Source of the DNA: Leishmania donovani
Taxonomy: Eukaryota > Euglenozoa > Kinetoplastea > Trypanosomatida > Trypanosomatidae
Direction of reading: 5' to 3'
Assembly (NCBI RefSeq): GCF_000227135.1
Contig: NC_018262.1
Coordinates: 539,466 to 603,465, forward strand
DNA length: 64,000 nucleotides
Position 1 is the stretch's first letter. Each line of letters begins with the position of its first letter. Both the position numbers and the translations under genes were made by a program. Below the pieces are notes generated by a model, which worked only from the letters and a program-made list of their open reading frames with translations, ran no database searches and was not told the origin of the DNA. This document shows, one piece after another, positions 38,575-49,300 of this stretch.

Positions 38575-40119
38575 ATGGAGAGCGGACATGCCGACGCGGG
38601 CGCGTCAGGCCAGCGCCACCACAGGTTAGGTACGCTTCGAAGGCTGTTCCACAAGAGCCCGTCCAGTCGCAGCATGACGTCGCAAAGCGATGCGACGTCT
38701 CCACTTTCGGTAGGCCGTAGGGGCAGCAGCCTCGGCGCTGCACAGAATCCGGAGGGGTTGGAGGACCACATGCAGAACAGCATCTATGCCGGGACAGACA
38801 CCTGCATGGACTGCGGCTTCACCCGCGGCAGCAGCGTGTGCTGCCCGGTCACCCGTCGTCACCACGGCACCGATGAGCTTATCGCGTCTGGCAGACATCG
38901 CATCAGTCACAGTCGCTTCTCCTCCGCCTCCAAGGGCATCTTTACAAAGGTATGGGGCAAACACCCTATACCGCATGCTCGGCAACCTGCCCATCTCACA
39001 CGAGTGAACCATGGGGGTATTACGCCGACCGCCGAAGCGCTGCATCCCTTGGCCCTGGGCGCAGAAGATGCCACCGCCGAGGGCACAAACGGGGATTCAC
39101 GTGAGGCGGACACGCCACGCATCGGCGGTGCGGGTGACCTTGTGAGTTTGAAGAGCGGCATAGAGGACCGCGAAAACGGCGACTCTGCGCATCAGCACAA
39201 CGGAATCGACGCGCGCGAGGACAGCGGCGGAGTAGATGAGGCTGTCGGCCAGGGGGGCGGCGAGGTGCAGTACTACTGCTACACGGACGAGAAAGGCGAC
39301 ACGTACTGGTACGTGCAGGAGCTGCAGGACTCGATGCAACCGCAGCAACCCGCCGCCGACGCGGAGGCGGCGCACACGAGTTCACAGGCGACCACGTACT
39401 ACTATGAGTCTCAGACAGGGCAGTATTGGATAGGCGGCTCAGTGCCAGAGGGATCTTACGTGTGCGAGTACGTGGACGAGAACGGTCAGACGGTGTACTA
39501 CCTCTACACGCCAGAGATGGATGGCGCCCAAGACAACACCGCAGCCACTCCTCAGCTGACGCAGGACACCAACAATGACGGCACGACCTCTACGCCGGCC
39601 ATCGCGGCTACGGGGTCGCACGTCGCCTCTAAGGAAGCGGTCAACGCCGCTGCGCCGTCTAAGCGAAAGACTCCAGGGGCGTTCTTTGCGGCCATCAAGG
39701 GCGTTTTCAAGCCCCACCGCAGCCGCCACACCCGCTACGTAAATGACGACCTCGTTGCCCATGATGGTGACGACGCGGATCCCTCCTTTTTCGTGACAGA
39801 CTCAGATGTGGAGCCACCAGCCCCGCTGGGGACGGTGATCAGTGAGACTCTCATGACCCCCCGCAATAGTGAGGTGAACCTTTCTGACAATGACGAGGAG
39901 GAGTTCCTGGAGATCCTCGACGCGGCAGAGAGAAAACGATTGAGGAATGAGTGCAAGCGCCGCATTAAGGAGCTCGCCGCGAGCGAGAAGAAGGAACGGG
40001 AGATCATCATGAAGGAGCGACGCGATGACATGGCGACGCTAGGACGGGAAAAACGTGCGGAGGCATTTGTGCTCCGCAATTTCGAGAGTCTCATCACGAA
40101 AAGGCCGAAGCGCGTGTAG
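38575..40119 (+). CDS. Protein with aromatic (Tyr/Gln/Gly) repeat block, function unknown
   Basis: The product is 514 residues from ATG 38575; 54 upstream in-frame codons cover a TG repeat and CT tract and are read as UTR. The N-terminal ~60 residues are basic and Ser-rich. A CMDCGF / CCPV pair of cysteine motifs lies near 80-100. Residues about 231-312 hold three Tyr-rich units (YYCYTDEKGDTYWY, TYYYESQTGQYW, CEYVDENGQTVYYLY), which look like OCRE-type or WW-like aromatic repeats seen in RNA-binding proteins. The C-terminus (about 440-514) is a charged helix with Lys/Arg/Glu. No membrane segment. An RNA-related role is a guess from the repeats only. Confidence 0.82.
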   Translation: MESGHADAGASGQRHHRLGTLRRLFHKSPSSRSMTSQSDATSPLSVGRRGSSLGAAQNPEGLEDHMQNSIYAGTDTCMDCGFTRGSSVCCPVTRRHHGTDELIASGRHRISHSRFSSASKGIFTKVWGKHPIPHARQPAHLTRVNHGGITPTAEALHPLALGAEDATAEGTNGDSREADTPRIGGAGDLVSLKSGIEDRENGDSAHQHNGIDAREDSGGVDEAVGQGGGEVQYYCYTDEKGDTYWYVQELQDSMQPQQPAADAEAAHTSSQATTYYYESQTGQYWIGGSVPEGSYVCEYVDENGQTVYYLYTPEMDGAQDNTAATPQLTQDTNNDGTTSTPAIAATGSHVASKEAVNAAAPSKRKTPGAFFAAIKGVFKPHRSRHTRYVNDDLVAHDGDDADPSFFVTDSDVEPPAPLGTVISETLMTPRNSEVNLSDNDEEEFLEILDAAERKRLRNECKRRIKELAASEKKEREIIMKERRDDMATLGREKRAEAFVLRNFESLITKRPKRV

Positions 40120-40289
40120 CCTATTTAGGGAACATTTTCTTGTCAACGTGTTCATGCCACCACGAGCACGCCCACAAACGTACACACGCATACACAACCA
40201 CAGCGCACATACCTCTGCTGTACCACGGCTACGTTCTGGCCCTCTAGGACGAAACCATCTGCCGCTGAATCGGGTCACGCGCCTAGCGG

Positions 40290-41223
40290 GCACTTCATGA
40301 CCTTCATCGTTCTCTCCTCGGTTACGTGCTGTGCGATGGGCGCGAGATGGACCTGGTTGCATCGCACGCTCTGATCCAGGCGGGACGTGCTCAGGGTCCT
40401 GCTCGAGGGCAGAAAGCGGTGGTGCCTGGCGTGCATGTAACAGGGTGTTGTCCAGGCGCATGCCGGATGGGCTCAAGGAAACAGTTGGCCAGCCGCAGGC
40501 CAGGGCCCACTGAGACCCCCTTGCACACNNNNNNNNNNNNNNNNNNNNNNNNNNNNNNNNNNNNNNNNNNNNNNNNNNNNNNACACAGGCCACATTCGGG
40601 CCTGGAGGACTCGATGGTGCCAGTCTGGGGTGTTCTCGTCACGCCTCCGGCATCTGTGCCGCATCAGCCTACCCGGTCGGATGTAGGGCGTATGCCGCAT
40701 GCTTCGCGCACATGCACTTTGGGGTTGATCGGCGCGGATCTCCTCGCGCCGTTTCCGTGCATCGCTCGTACTCCGCTGACCTCTGGATGCTTTGCTTGGA
40801 TGCGAAACACCATGCTGGCTGTGCATGGCAGCGCGTGCGCACAATGATCGCACTAGTGGATCTTGGGGCCTGCTACGGGGGCGGCGTTGCTGCCTCGGGG
40901 GGCGTGGTTGGACGGCCTGCGCGCATGTGCCGTGACAGGTGGGACGCGCCGCCGTTAGTCTGTGGCAGCGGGAGCACCTCGCCTTCTCCGGAGCCCGCAC
41001 GCCTTTGACGGGAGTGGGTGTTTCAATATTTGTCGAATAATCAAAACGATGCGTAGTGAGCGGGCACAGACGTGATCGTGGCCGCGAGTCTCTTCAGCAC
41101 GGTGCCGGCTCAGACCTGTGTGCCGACACCAAGAGTCCGCCAGCGGCGCCGTGGACCAGGCTGCAGGCTCCTGACTTCCCCACAAAGAGTGGGCACTCGA
41201 CCCTGAGATGCCACGCACTGAGG
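40290..41223 (-). mobile_element. Degenerate SIDER-related element (interrupted by gap)
   Basis: Read on the - strand, the right edge starts CCTCAGTGCGTGGCATCTCAGG (complement of about 41202-41223). This matches the head of SIDER copy 2, with GGCATCT and AGGGTC in register. The rest diverges from the three close copies, suggesting an older SIDER1/2 member or two overlapping ones. The left edge is uncertain because of the N-run at 40529-40582. Confidence 0.45.
40529..40582. other. Assembly gap (54 N)
   Basis: A run of 54 N flanked on both sides by CACAC/ACACA, so a CA microsatellite of uncertain length probably fills it. Confidence 0.95.
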
Positions 41224-41401
41224 CTGCCGGCATCATGTGGGCTATTTAGAGATTGAGCACGGAAAAAAAAAGTGCGCACGCAGTTTTCTGCGTAAGCATC
41301 GTTGGTGAAGTGTGTGATAGTGGTACATAGGATACTGTGACTGAGGGAGGTAATCTTGTCTGTGTGGGCCAGATTTGAAGATGATCCTGGGGAAGGCGGA
41401 G
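40987..41401. repeat. Left copy of exact 415-bp duplication
   Basis: Identical by eye to 41501-41915 and abutting the N-run. It includes the SIDER-like head at 41202-41223. Confidence 0.9.
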
Positions 41402-41500
41402 NNNNNNNNNNNNNNNNNNNNNNNNNNNNNNNNNNNNNNNNNNNNNNNNNNNNNNNNNNNNNNNNNNNNNNNNNNNNNNNNNNNNNNNNNNNNNNNNNNN
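41402..41500. other. Assembly gap (99 N)
   Basis: A run of 99 N lying exactly between the end of the left duplicate and the start of the right duplicate. Confidence 0.95.
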
Positions 41501-41915
41501 TCCGGAGCCCGCACGCCTTTGACGGGAGTGGGTGTTTCAATATTTGTCGAATAATCAAAACGATGCGTAGTGAGCGGGCACAGACGTGATCGTGGCCGCG
41601 AGTCTCTTCAGCACGGTGCCGGCTCAGACCTGTGTGCCGACACCAAGAGTCCGCCAGCGGCGCCGTGGACCAGGCTGCAGGCTCCTGACTTCCCCACAAA
41701 GAGTGGGCACTCGACCCTGAGATGCCACGCACTGAGGCTGCCGGCATCATGTGGGCTATTTAGAGATTGAGCACGGAAAAAAAAAGTGCGCACGCAGTTT
41801 TCTGCGTAAGCATCGTTGGTGAAGTGTGTGATAGTGGTACATAGGATACTGTGACTGAGGGAGGTAATCTTGTCTGTGTGGGCCAGATTTGAAGATGATC
41901 CTGGGGAAGGCGGAG
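41501..41915. repeat. Right copy of exact 415-bp duplication
   Basis: Begins at the base after the N-run and repeats 40987-41401 with no difference that I can see. Sequence continues uniquely beyond 41915. Confidence 0.9.
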
Positions 41916-43421
41916 AGGTGGGGGAGGGGAGTATGAGTACACGCGTGCGTATAACACGCGTGCACTCCTCGGACTCCTTTTCTCCGCGGATCTGCGTGGC
42001 GTGTCCGCACTGTTGTTGCGTCACTCTTTTTTGCTGGCGAAGAGAAGAAACCGACAGCAACTTGCAAACGCATTTGCGAACATAGTTCAATATACCAATG
42101 CCGTACAGCTGCTCTTAGTTTGTCCCCCATCACCCCCGATAATGAGACGCGAGCCTTAGTTCTTGTCCACTGCCTTCTCTCCTTTTGTTCCCTCCGTGAA
42201 AGCTGCATGTGTGTGCATGGATGTTTGCGTTGTGAATCTGCTCTTTTCCCATCTTCTCTGTTTGTCTAGCGTCCTCTCGTCCTCCTGCCTCTCTTAGTGG
42301 CTGCCGTGTAATCTTTTCGTGTGCAGGAGTCGGTGATGTGGATGGTGTGTGTGTGTGTGTGCTTTTTTTTTTGCTGTTGCATGTCGTTTCACTTCGTCAC
42401 TCTTCTTGCTCCAACCCTCTTTTTGACTCCTCACGGTCTTGCCTCCTCTTCCTCCTCCTTTCCCTGCTTGCCTGTCTCCTTGAACCCCCCGCTCGTTAGT
42501 GCTGTGCCCTTTTTTTTCCCTCCCAAGGCGCACTTCCCCTCTTCCCTCCGTGATTCGTCGATGTCCGCGCGCGTCTCTGATGTTGAATAGACGAAGGGTA
42601 CACGACAGACTTCATGACACTTTATCGATTTCCTTTTCGTTAAAGCCAAGTGCATGTTGCCCCTTCTTCCGCCTTCGTGCGCGTCTTTTCTCCATGGTGC
42701 CCTTCCGCATTTACTACTTTTCTCACCCCCGTTGTACTTTACTTTCATCGGTGTCGTTTGCGTGTGCACTCTCTTCGCCTGCTAACCACTCTTTCCTGTG
42801 TGCGTGCGTGTGGTTCTCTCTCCTTCGTTTGCCTTTGAGTTACTCAGCGTTGCTCTCGTTGCGTGATCTCGCTTTCTCACAGCTGTTCTCTCTTGTTGGC
42901 TCGACTCCACACGGTGACACATGACGTATTTGTTTAAATATGCGAAGTATGGCGGTGGTGTGGCTATTGTCTTGTTAGCCGGATGGCCGGCAGGACTTTC
43001 GTGCGAGCCATTCGGGGAACAGCACTACACAACTCCCGCGCATGTGCGTCTCCTCCCTCTGCGCAACCCCTCGAACTCACGCTCGTCGGCTTCACCTGGA
43101 ACGCCATTCGCCGCCGCCTCTTCAGCTGTGATTGCCCCTGTGCACTGCTCACATGATACCCTCCTCTTCTCTGCCTCCTTTTTCTCGCGTGTGCCACCCT
43201 CTCCCTTCTCCCCCACAATAATATACACTTGCTTGTGCACACACACACACACACACAAGATTGCAGAGACCAGTGCTGCTTTGCTGGCTGTATCGCATCT
43301 CTACTCCCTCTTTCCTCACGCTGCAGTGCGCCCCTTTCTTGTGCGGAGGGCAACTCGATTTGCAAGCGCAGACACGCTCGCACTGCGGTTCATACACGAG
43401 ACCATCCTCGCTTTCCCTAGG

Positions 43422-43784
43422 ATGCAGCGCTGCCGTCTCTTAGCCGCCTCGTGGAAGACGAAGGTGGACCCCACGAACCCTCGGCGCATCGTACACCTGC
43501 CGAACCGGACCCCCTGCATGGTGACGCTGGAGGCTGGTACGAAGTACTACTGGTGTTCGTGTGGGCTGAGCAAGACGCAGCCCTTCTGCGACGGCGCCCA
43601 CCGTGCGTACAATGAGGAGCACAAGACAGACCTGAAGCCGAAGGAGTTCACGGTGGACACCTCCAAGAAGTACTTACTGTGCCGCTGCAAGCACACGGAC
43701 AACAGCCCGTTCTGCGACTTATCGCACGTCGGCGTGCTCTTCCGGACGATGGTTGGCATCGAGAAGATTCCGGGTGGCAAATAG
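43422..43784 (+). CDS. Double-CDGSH iron-sulphur protein (CISD3/MiNT-like)
   Basis: The product is 120 residues. Two CDGSH-type motifs are present. The first is CSCGLSKTQPFCDGAH (complete C-x-C-x2-S-x3-P-x-C-D-G-x-H). The second is CRCKHTDNSPFCDLSH, in which the usual Gly after CD is Leu but all Cys/His ligands remain. Each should hold a 2Fe-2S cluster with 3Cys-1His coordination. The twin-motif layout is that of human CISD3 in the mitochondrial matrix. ATG 43422 leaves a short basic N-terminus. The frame is open for a further 167 codons to ATG 42921, but that stretch translates a CA repeat; only its Arg-rich last ~40 codons look like a presequence. Confidence 0.9.
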   Translation: MQRCRLLAASWKTKVDPTNPRRIVHLPNRTPCMVTLEAGTKYYWCSCGLSKTQPFCDGAHRAYNEEHKTDLKPKEFTVDTSKKYLLCRCKHTDNSPFCDLSHVGVLFRTMVGIEKIPGGK

Positions 43785-44859
43785 GGCAAAAGTGGGATGC
43801 ACATGACAACAAGGGAGGGCGAAAGCGCGCACCAAACAGGCAGTAGCGCAGCAATGCGGAGCGAAGCACGGTTTCATTTCTCCACATTTTCTCTTCATCA
43901 CAGCATCGGGGCTGGCTGTGACTCGTTGTACTGCCGTTTTGCTCGCCACTTCCGTCGTTTCTCCGCCGTTTCTTTCCGTCGCACTGTATGCATCTCATAC
44001 CCGCCTCACGCACTTCGTTTTGGGCTCTCTCTCCTTGGCCCTCTTTCGATTTTTGAATAAAAGATCCCTTCCCCATTCGTCACCTTTATCTGTCCCTCCC
44101 CCTCCCTCGACACACACACACACACACACACACGTGTACGAGTACACATACACGCTTCTTCAGCTTTTTTTTTTCGCGGGCGCCGATCTCCCGGCAGCAG
44201 TGCGCTTGCGTTGAAGCACGGCATCAGCGAGCGAGGAGGCAGAGAGATGCAGAGAAAAGGCGAAGGGGAGGGGTTGCGGGGCAGAGGATCCCCGCTACTC
44301 AGCCCTATTTTCGTGGTTCAGGCTCCGTGAGCACACATAAATTGCTGAAGCATGTGCTTGTGTGTGTGTGTACAATTTGAGACACACGAAGTGATTAGTT
44401 CCCTTTCTTCGTCAGGTATCGCACTGCATTGCGCTCGCGTAGGTGTACATATGTGTATCTGTGTGCGCGTGCTGACTACTCTCAACATGTGCGGTGCAGT
44501 TTCTTGGTCAGCTCCTGGCTTCCACTCTCTGCGCCGAGCTTGTCTGCTAGGAGTGCATGGCTCTCACGGGCGGCTGATGCTGCCCTGTTTCGATCAAAGG
44601 AGTGGCTGGCACCGGCCCGGGATGTGAGCTTTCTTGCTCTTCCAACCATGCTCTTTCTTCTCTCCATGCCCTTCTTCTTGTCTTCACGCACGGCCATCGA
44701 TCCTCACCATCACCGTCTACGCACCTCGCCGCCGATAATGACTCCGGCTATGCCAATGCAGTAGTCAAGCTAGCGAAGGACGCGTCTTTGTCTTTGCTGT
44801 TGTTCTTAGGGGACACGCAACACACACACACACACAGTTCTCTAAGGACTCGACCAGTG
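43785..44859. other. Intergenic spacer
   Basis: No gene is seen. CA repeats at 44109-44134 and 44818-44836. Confidence 0.55.
44808..44809 (+). promoter_or_regulatory. Candidate spliced-leader acceptor AG
   Basis: This AG follows TCTTTGTCTTTGCTGTTGTTC (44785-44806). It gives a 50-nt 5' UTR with a CA repeat and excludes the long in-frame extension back to 44602. Confidence 0.55.
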
Positions 44860-46332
44860 ATGTCGGTTAGCTTTTCCACCCTGGTGCAGCGCGCCCGTCC
44901 GGCGTCGAACCACGCGACTTCGGCTGCGTTCCGCGAAGTCCTCAGCAAGATCCCGCCCACCAATGTGTCGACGCTCGGCAACGGCGTGCGCGTTGCGTGC
45001 GAGGAGAACCCGCTTTCTAAGCTCGCGACCGTCGGCGTGTGGATGGACGCCGGGTCCCGCTACGAGCCGATTGCCTACGCCGGCACGGCCCGCGTGCTGG
45101 AGAAGTGCGGCTTCCTTGGCACGACGAACCAGTCACGCGAGCAGATCGCGAAGGCTGTCGAGGAGCTTGGCGGCCAGCTGGAGGTGAGCGTGGGCCGTGA
45201 GCAGACCTACCTGTACATGAAGGTCACCAAGGAGAACACTGACCGTGCTATCGGTCTGCTGGCTGACGTGGTGCGCAACGCTCGCATGGAGGATGCCGAC
45301 ATCGTGAAGGCACGCGCCATGGTGCACCAGGATCAGCACCTGTTCGAGGAGCGCCCCGACGATCTGGTCATGGACAACTTGCACCGCTGCGCTTTCGACA
45401 GCACCCCGTACGGTGTGGGTACTCCGCTCTACGGTACGGAGGAAGGCGTAAAGAAGGTGACGGCCGAGCAGATGCGCAACTACCGCGCCAGCACCCTCGC
45501 CGGCAACCGCGTCGTCGTTGTTGGCAGCGGTGGCGTCGACCACACCGTCCTGGAGAAGGCCGCCAAGAGCTACTTTGGTGACCTCCCCAGGGCTCCTGAG
45601 AAGGCCGCCACCGTGATTCCAGAGTCCCGCTACGTCGGTGGTGAGTACCGCCTGTGGAACCTGCGCTACAAAACGGTGAACGTGGCCTGGGGCTTCGAGA
45701 CCTGCGGCGCCGCGTGTGAGGACAACGTCCCGCTCGCCCTCGCGTGCGAGATTCCGGGCTCCTTCCACCGTTCCCAGCACGAGCTCGGCCAGCACGCCAT
45801 GCATCGCGTGCTGAAGACCTTCTCCTCGCTCGACCACTCCACCCCGACCAACACTCACTTCAACGAGAAGTCCATCGAGACCGCGAACCCATTCCTACAC
45901 AGCTACAAGGACGTCGGCCTGTGCGGCATGTATGTGGTGGGCCGCCAGGCGATGGGTGGCCCGGGCGACGGTGGTGTGATTGTGGAGGTGCTGCAGTACA
46001 CGATCGCCGAGTGGTGCCGTATTGCGCAGAAGATGCTGCACGACAACGAGCTCGCGCAGGCGAAGGTGAACATGAAGGCGCAGCTGCTTTTCAACATGGA
46101 CGGTAGCGCCAACTCCGCCAAGGATATTGGTCGCCAGGTGCTGCACTACGGTCGCCGCGTGCCGCTGACGGAGATGTACGACCGCATCGACGACACCACC
46201 GCTAGCAACGTCCAGGAGGTTCTCCAGCACTACTTCTACGGCCGCAAGCCCGTGTACAGCTATCTCGGCTACATCTCGTCCATTCCCAACTACGATTGGA
46301 CGCAGCACTGGTCGTACAAGTACTGGTATTAG
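44860..46332 (+). CDS. M16-family core/MPP-beta-like protein without zinc motif
   Basis: The product is 490 residues, typical of mitochondrial processing peptidase beta or cytochrome bc1 core proteins. The N-terminus is a basic, Ser-rich mitochondrial presequence (about 1-22). The M16 N-domain is clear: NGVRVACEEN, then GTARVLEK where peptidases have H-x-x-E-H. Here R78 and K82 replace both histidines, and only E81 remains, so zinc binding and proteolysis should be lost. The C-terminal domain is complete, through a terminal YKYWY. The best fit is a structural core subunit of complex III; a non-catalytic MPP subunit is the alternative. Confidence 0.92.
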   Translation: MSVSFSTLVQRARPASNHATSAAFREVLSKIPPTNVSTLGNGVRVACEENPLSKLATVGVWMDAGSRYEPIAYAGTARVLEKCGFLGTTNQSREQIAKAVEELGGQLEVSVGREQTYLYMKVTKENTDRAIGLLADVVRNARMEDADIVKARAMVHQDQHLFEERPDDLVMDNLHRCAFDSTPYGVGTPLYGTEEGVKKVTAEQMRNYRASTLAGNRVVVVGSGGVDHTVLEKAAKSYFGDLPRAPEKAATVIPESRYVGGEYRLWNLRYKTVNVAWGFETCGAACEDNVPLALACEIPGSFHRSQHELGQHAMHRVLKTFSSLDHSTPTNTHFNEKSIETANPFLHSYKDVGLCGMYVVGRQAMGGPGDGGVIVEVLQYTIAEWCRIAQKMLHDNELAQAKVNMKAQLLFNMDGSANSAKDIGRQVLHYGRRVPLTEMYDRIDDTTASNVQEVLQHYFYGRKPVYSYLGYISSIPNYDWTQHWSYKYWY

Positions 46333-49300
46333 AGCGTGGCGACTGGATGCCATTGAGAGGGCGAAAAGGATGAGGGGGAGGGGCATGCAGAGAAAGGGGT
46401 ACGGCTCGATTACAGGCGGAAGGGTGTCTGTGTGGAAGAGCGCCAATGCCACGCGCATACGCACGGCGCACAGTACAAGTTACGGCACTCGATTCGCGCA
46501 GAGGCTAACCGTCTCTCTGCTCTGCATTTTTCTGTTCCGCGTTGCCGCACTTCATGGCCCGCCCCCTGTTATGCGCTGACCTCTTTCGCGTCTGTGTGTC
46601 TTCCCTTCTCTCTGGGTTTCTCTAAGGTTGTAGGAGCACATACACCTTCCCATGGACACACGCTCACACTCACGCATACCCGTGTGCGCGCCTCTGTGTG
46701 TGTGTGTGTATGCGTGCGTGCACGGATCGTCTGTCGGAGCTGGCGTCTCATGTTTGACTGATGAAAGGGGAAAAATTCGAGGACAGGGAGAGAAAGGGAT
46801 GGACGAGGTGACGCAAGCGACGAAGCAAAGAGACGTGCACATATATGTGTGTGTGTGCCACTGCCTTGATATGTCGTTATTCCCCTTGCAGGGTTGCTTT
46901 CTGTGATCTTTCTGTTCTCCTTATTTGTTTTTCCCGCTTGTTTCTTGATAGTTCTTAACTACTTAGGAGGGTGTGTGTATGATGCGTGTCTGATGCGTGT
47001 ATGATTCCCGCCGCTGATACGCAACTGCACAAACGCCCAAACCGGTACACGCGCGCGCATACACACACAAATATGCAAACACGATACTGTAGCAGTTTTA
47101 GTCTATGTTGGTTTTCTGTCTCTGATTCTTCTTTTGTCATCTCCGCCAGATCATCTGTAGGACACCCCACATGCGCATCATGAAGAGGAAGAGGCACACG
47201 CACATCTTTGTTCCTTATCTCAGCAACTGTTACTAAGAAAGGCAAACCGACGGGCTTAAAACAACAGCAACAAAAAGAGAAGGGAGACACACACACACTC
47301 AGACACTGGTGGGCACCGGAGCAACTCGTGGAGAAGAGAAGGCCAGCCGAGGAAGGGACCGGCGCCTGACCTGCGCATCGGCGGTGACGGGGAGGGGCGG
47401 AGAGGGAGAAGTTTGCCGCATACACAGAGACAGAGACTTTGTGCGGACGTCTTCGCTGCTCCCCTCTTCCTTCCGCAACTTACCCTTCGGCACGCCCTCT
47501 TTTCCCGTCATTTCTCCTCCCCAGGTACGACCCTGCACTGTAGCAGCTGCAAGGACTGCACAGCAACCTAGCGTTGGAAGGGAAAAAGTGCCGCTTACCT
47601 TTTTGCGCGAAGAACCGGGCAGCCCCTAGTGCGGCCGGGATAGTCATGTGTGCGCGTCTTCACGCTGTTCCTTCTTGCTCTCCTAGTCGCTCTGCCCGAG
47701 AGGCGAAGCGAACACGGCAGATACGCGAATGCTTCAATCCCTCTCACGGCGCATTACCATTGCAAATTAAAAAAAAAACATGCAAATCGTTACCGTCCCT
47801 CTTTTCCCCTTTGCTTGTCTTGCGGCGACTCGCGTCATCGCATGCACACCATGTGCGTCCATACGCGCATTCACATGTTACCACAAACCTGCGGGGTACA
47901 CCAACAACCACGTGTAGCGGAATCCTGAGTCATTATCTAGACCCTCTCTTCGTTTCACATCTCCATCTTCCCGCTCTTCCGCGTCGTTCGCAGACCCGCC
48001 CACTTCTCCGTCCGTTGCCTCATTGGCCTTTGTGTGCGCGTGTGGGCGAGTGCGCTGTAGCTCGGTCGTTCACTCCGTTCGTTTGGCGTGCGTGTGTCTT
48101 TGATTAGGTCGTGAGCGTGCACGCATCTCTTTGCCCCCTCTCCTTCCTTCTTATTTCCCTGTTGCGTGCCGGTCTCTTTTTTTTTTGCTGTTGTTGCTGT
48201 TGTTGTTGTTGTTGTTGTGTGTGTGTGTGTGTGTTTGCCTCTTTCTTGACACACACACACACACCTATATATATATATATATAAATCTTTATATACATAT
48301 ATGAATGTATATATATATATAAATATATATATATAACTCTCCCTCCCCATATATTTCTGTATGGTGTAGGCCTTGTTGCTGCTTTCCGTTTTTTTTTTTC
48401 GCGCTTTTGCTTGATCTCGTCCTTCTTCAGGAGTGGTTCGCGCCTATTTTCTTCGCATTGCTTTTCTTGTCTTTTTGCTTTACGTTTGGTGATTCCTCGC
48501 GCTCGTGCACACCCACGCGCTCTCTTCGACAAGCAGCACTGCAGCACACATACCGAGAGGCGGAGCAGAAGCAGACGCACATACACCCAATTTGCATTGT
48601 ACGAGTACCCCCGCACCTCGTCAAGTGGCTTTGTTGCTTCTCTTGCCCTCCTTGGTAGAGCCCTTCATAACGCGCACCCGCTTTTTTTTCCTTCGCGCCT
48701 CAGTAACTGCTGTAATACGCACGTGTCTGCTTGAGCCGTGTGCGAGCTTTACTCGGATCTCGTCTCCCCCAACGTTTACAGCTTCATTCTCACAGACATC
48801 GCGGCGCAGAAGAGGAGGGAGACCCATCACAAGGGTGGGCAAAAAAAAGTACTGCGTTGTGTGTGTGTGTGTGTGTGTATGCTCGTGGGATTGAGGGCCG
48901 GCGGGTCCAGCTCGATTCGAGGAGAGCAAAAAGAAAAGTGCCTGTGACGACCGCCTCTGCATCACGACAGCGCCGCCGTTTGTTCAGTTGGCCTCTGGCG
49001 GAGCACAAACTCTCAAAAGAAGGGAAAAGAAGTAGGCAAAGAAGAAGAGAAAGGTGAAGGCGGCCACGGACTCCTTCACCTCACCCACCACGATCGACTT
49101 TCAGTGGCTGAGCGAGGAGCAGTAAATTAGTCATCGCGAACGCTCCCTCATCCGGTCTCTCTTTTTTTGTCTCCCGTGAGCTTCCCTTTCCTGCATCCCG
49201 CTTTCCTCTCTCAAGATCTCTCTCGCTTGTGCAGCTCCACGGGGTGAGGCTTTAGCGTGGTTTTCTTCGCATCTTCAACGCATGCGCGTGTGCAGCTGTG

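Larger units (their letters stand above)
40120..43421. other. 3.3-kb intergenic region with degenerate element, gaps and duplication
   Basis: No gene is seen. The left 1.8 kb is a degenerate SIDER-related block with two N-runs. The right 1.3 kb (42100-43421) is pyrimidine-rich, with TG (42342-42361) and CA (43237-43258) repeats. Confidence 0.55.

Noticed and set aside
44602..44859. In-frame extension of the core-like protein
   Set aside because: It crosses the probable splice acceptor at 44808 and translates a CA repeat as THTHTH.
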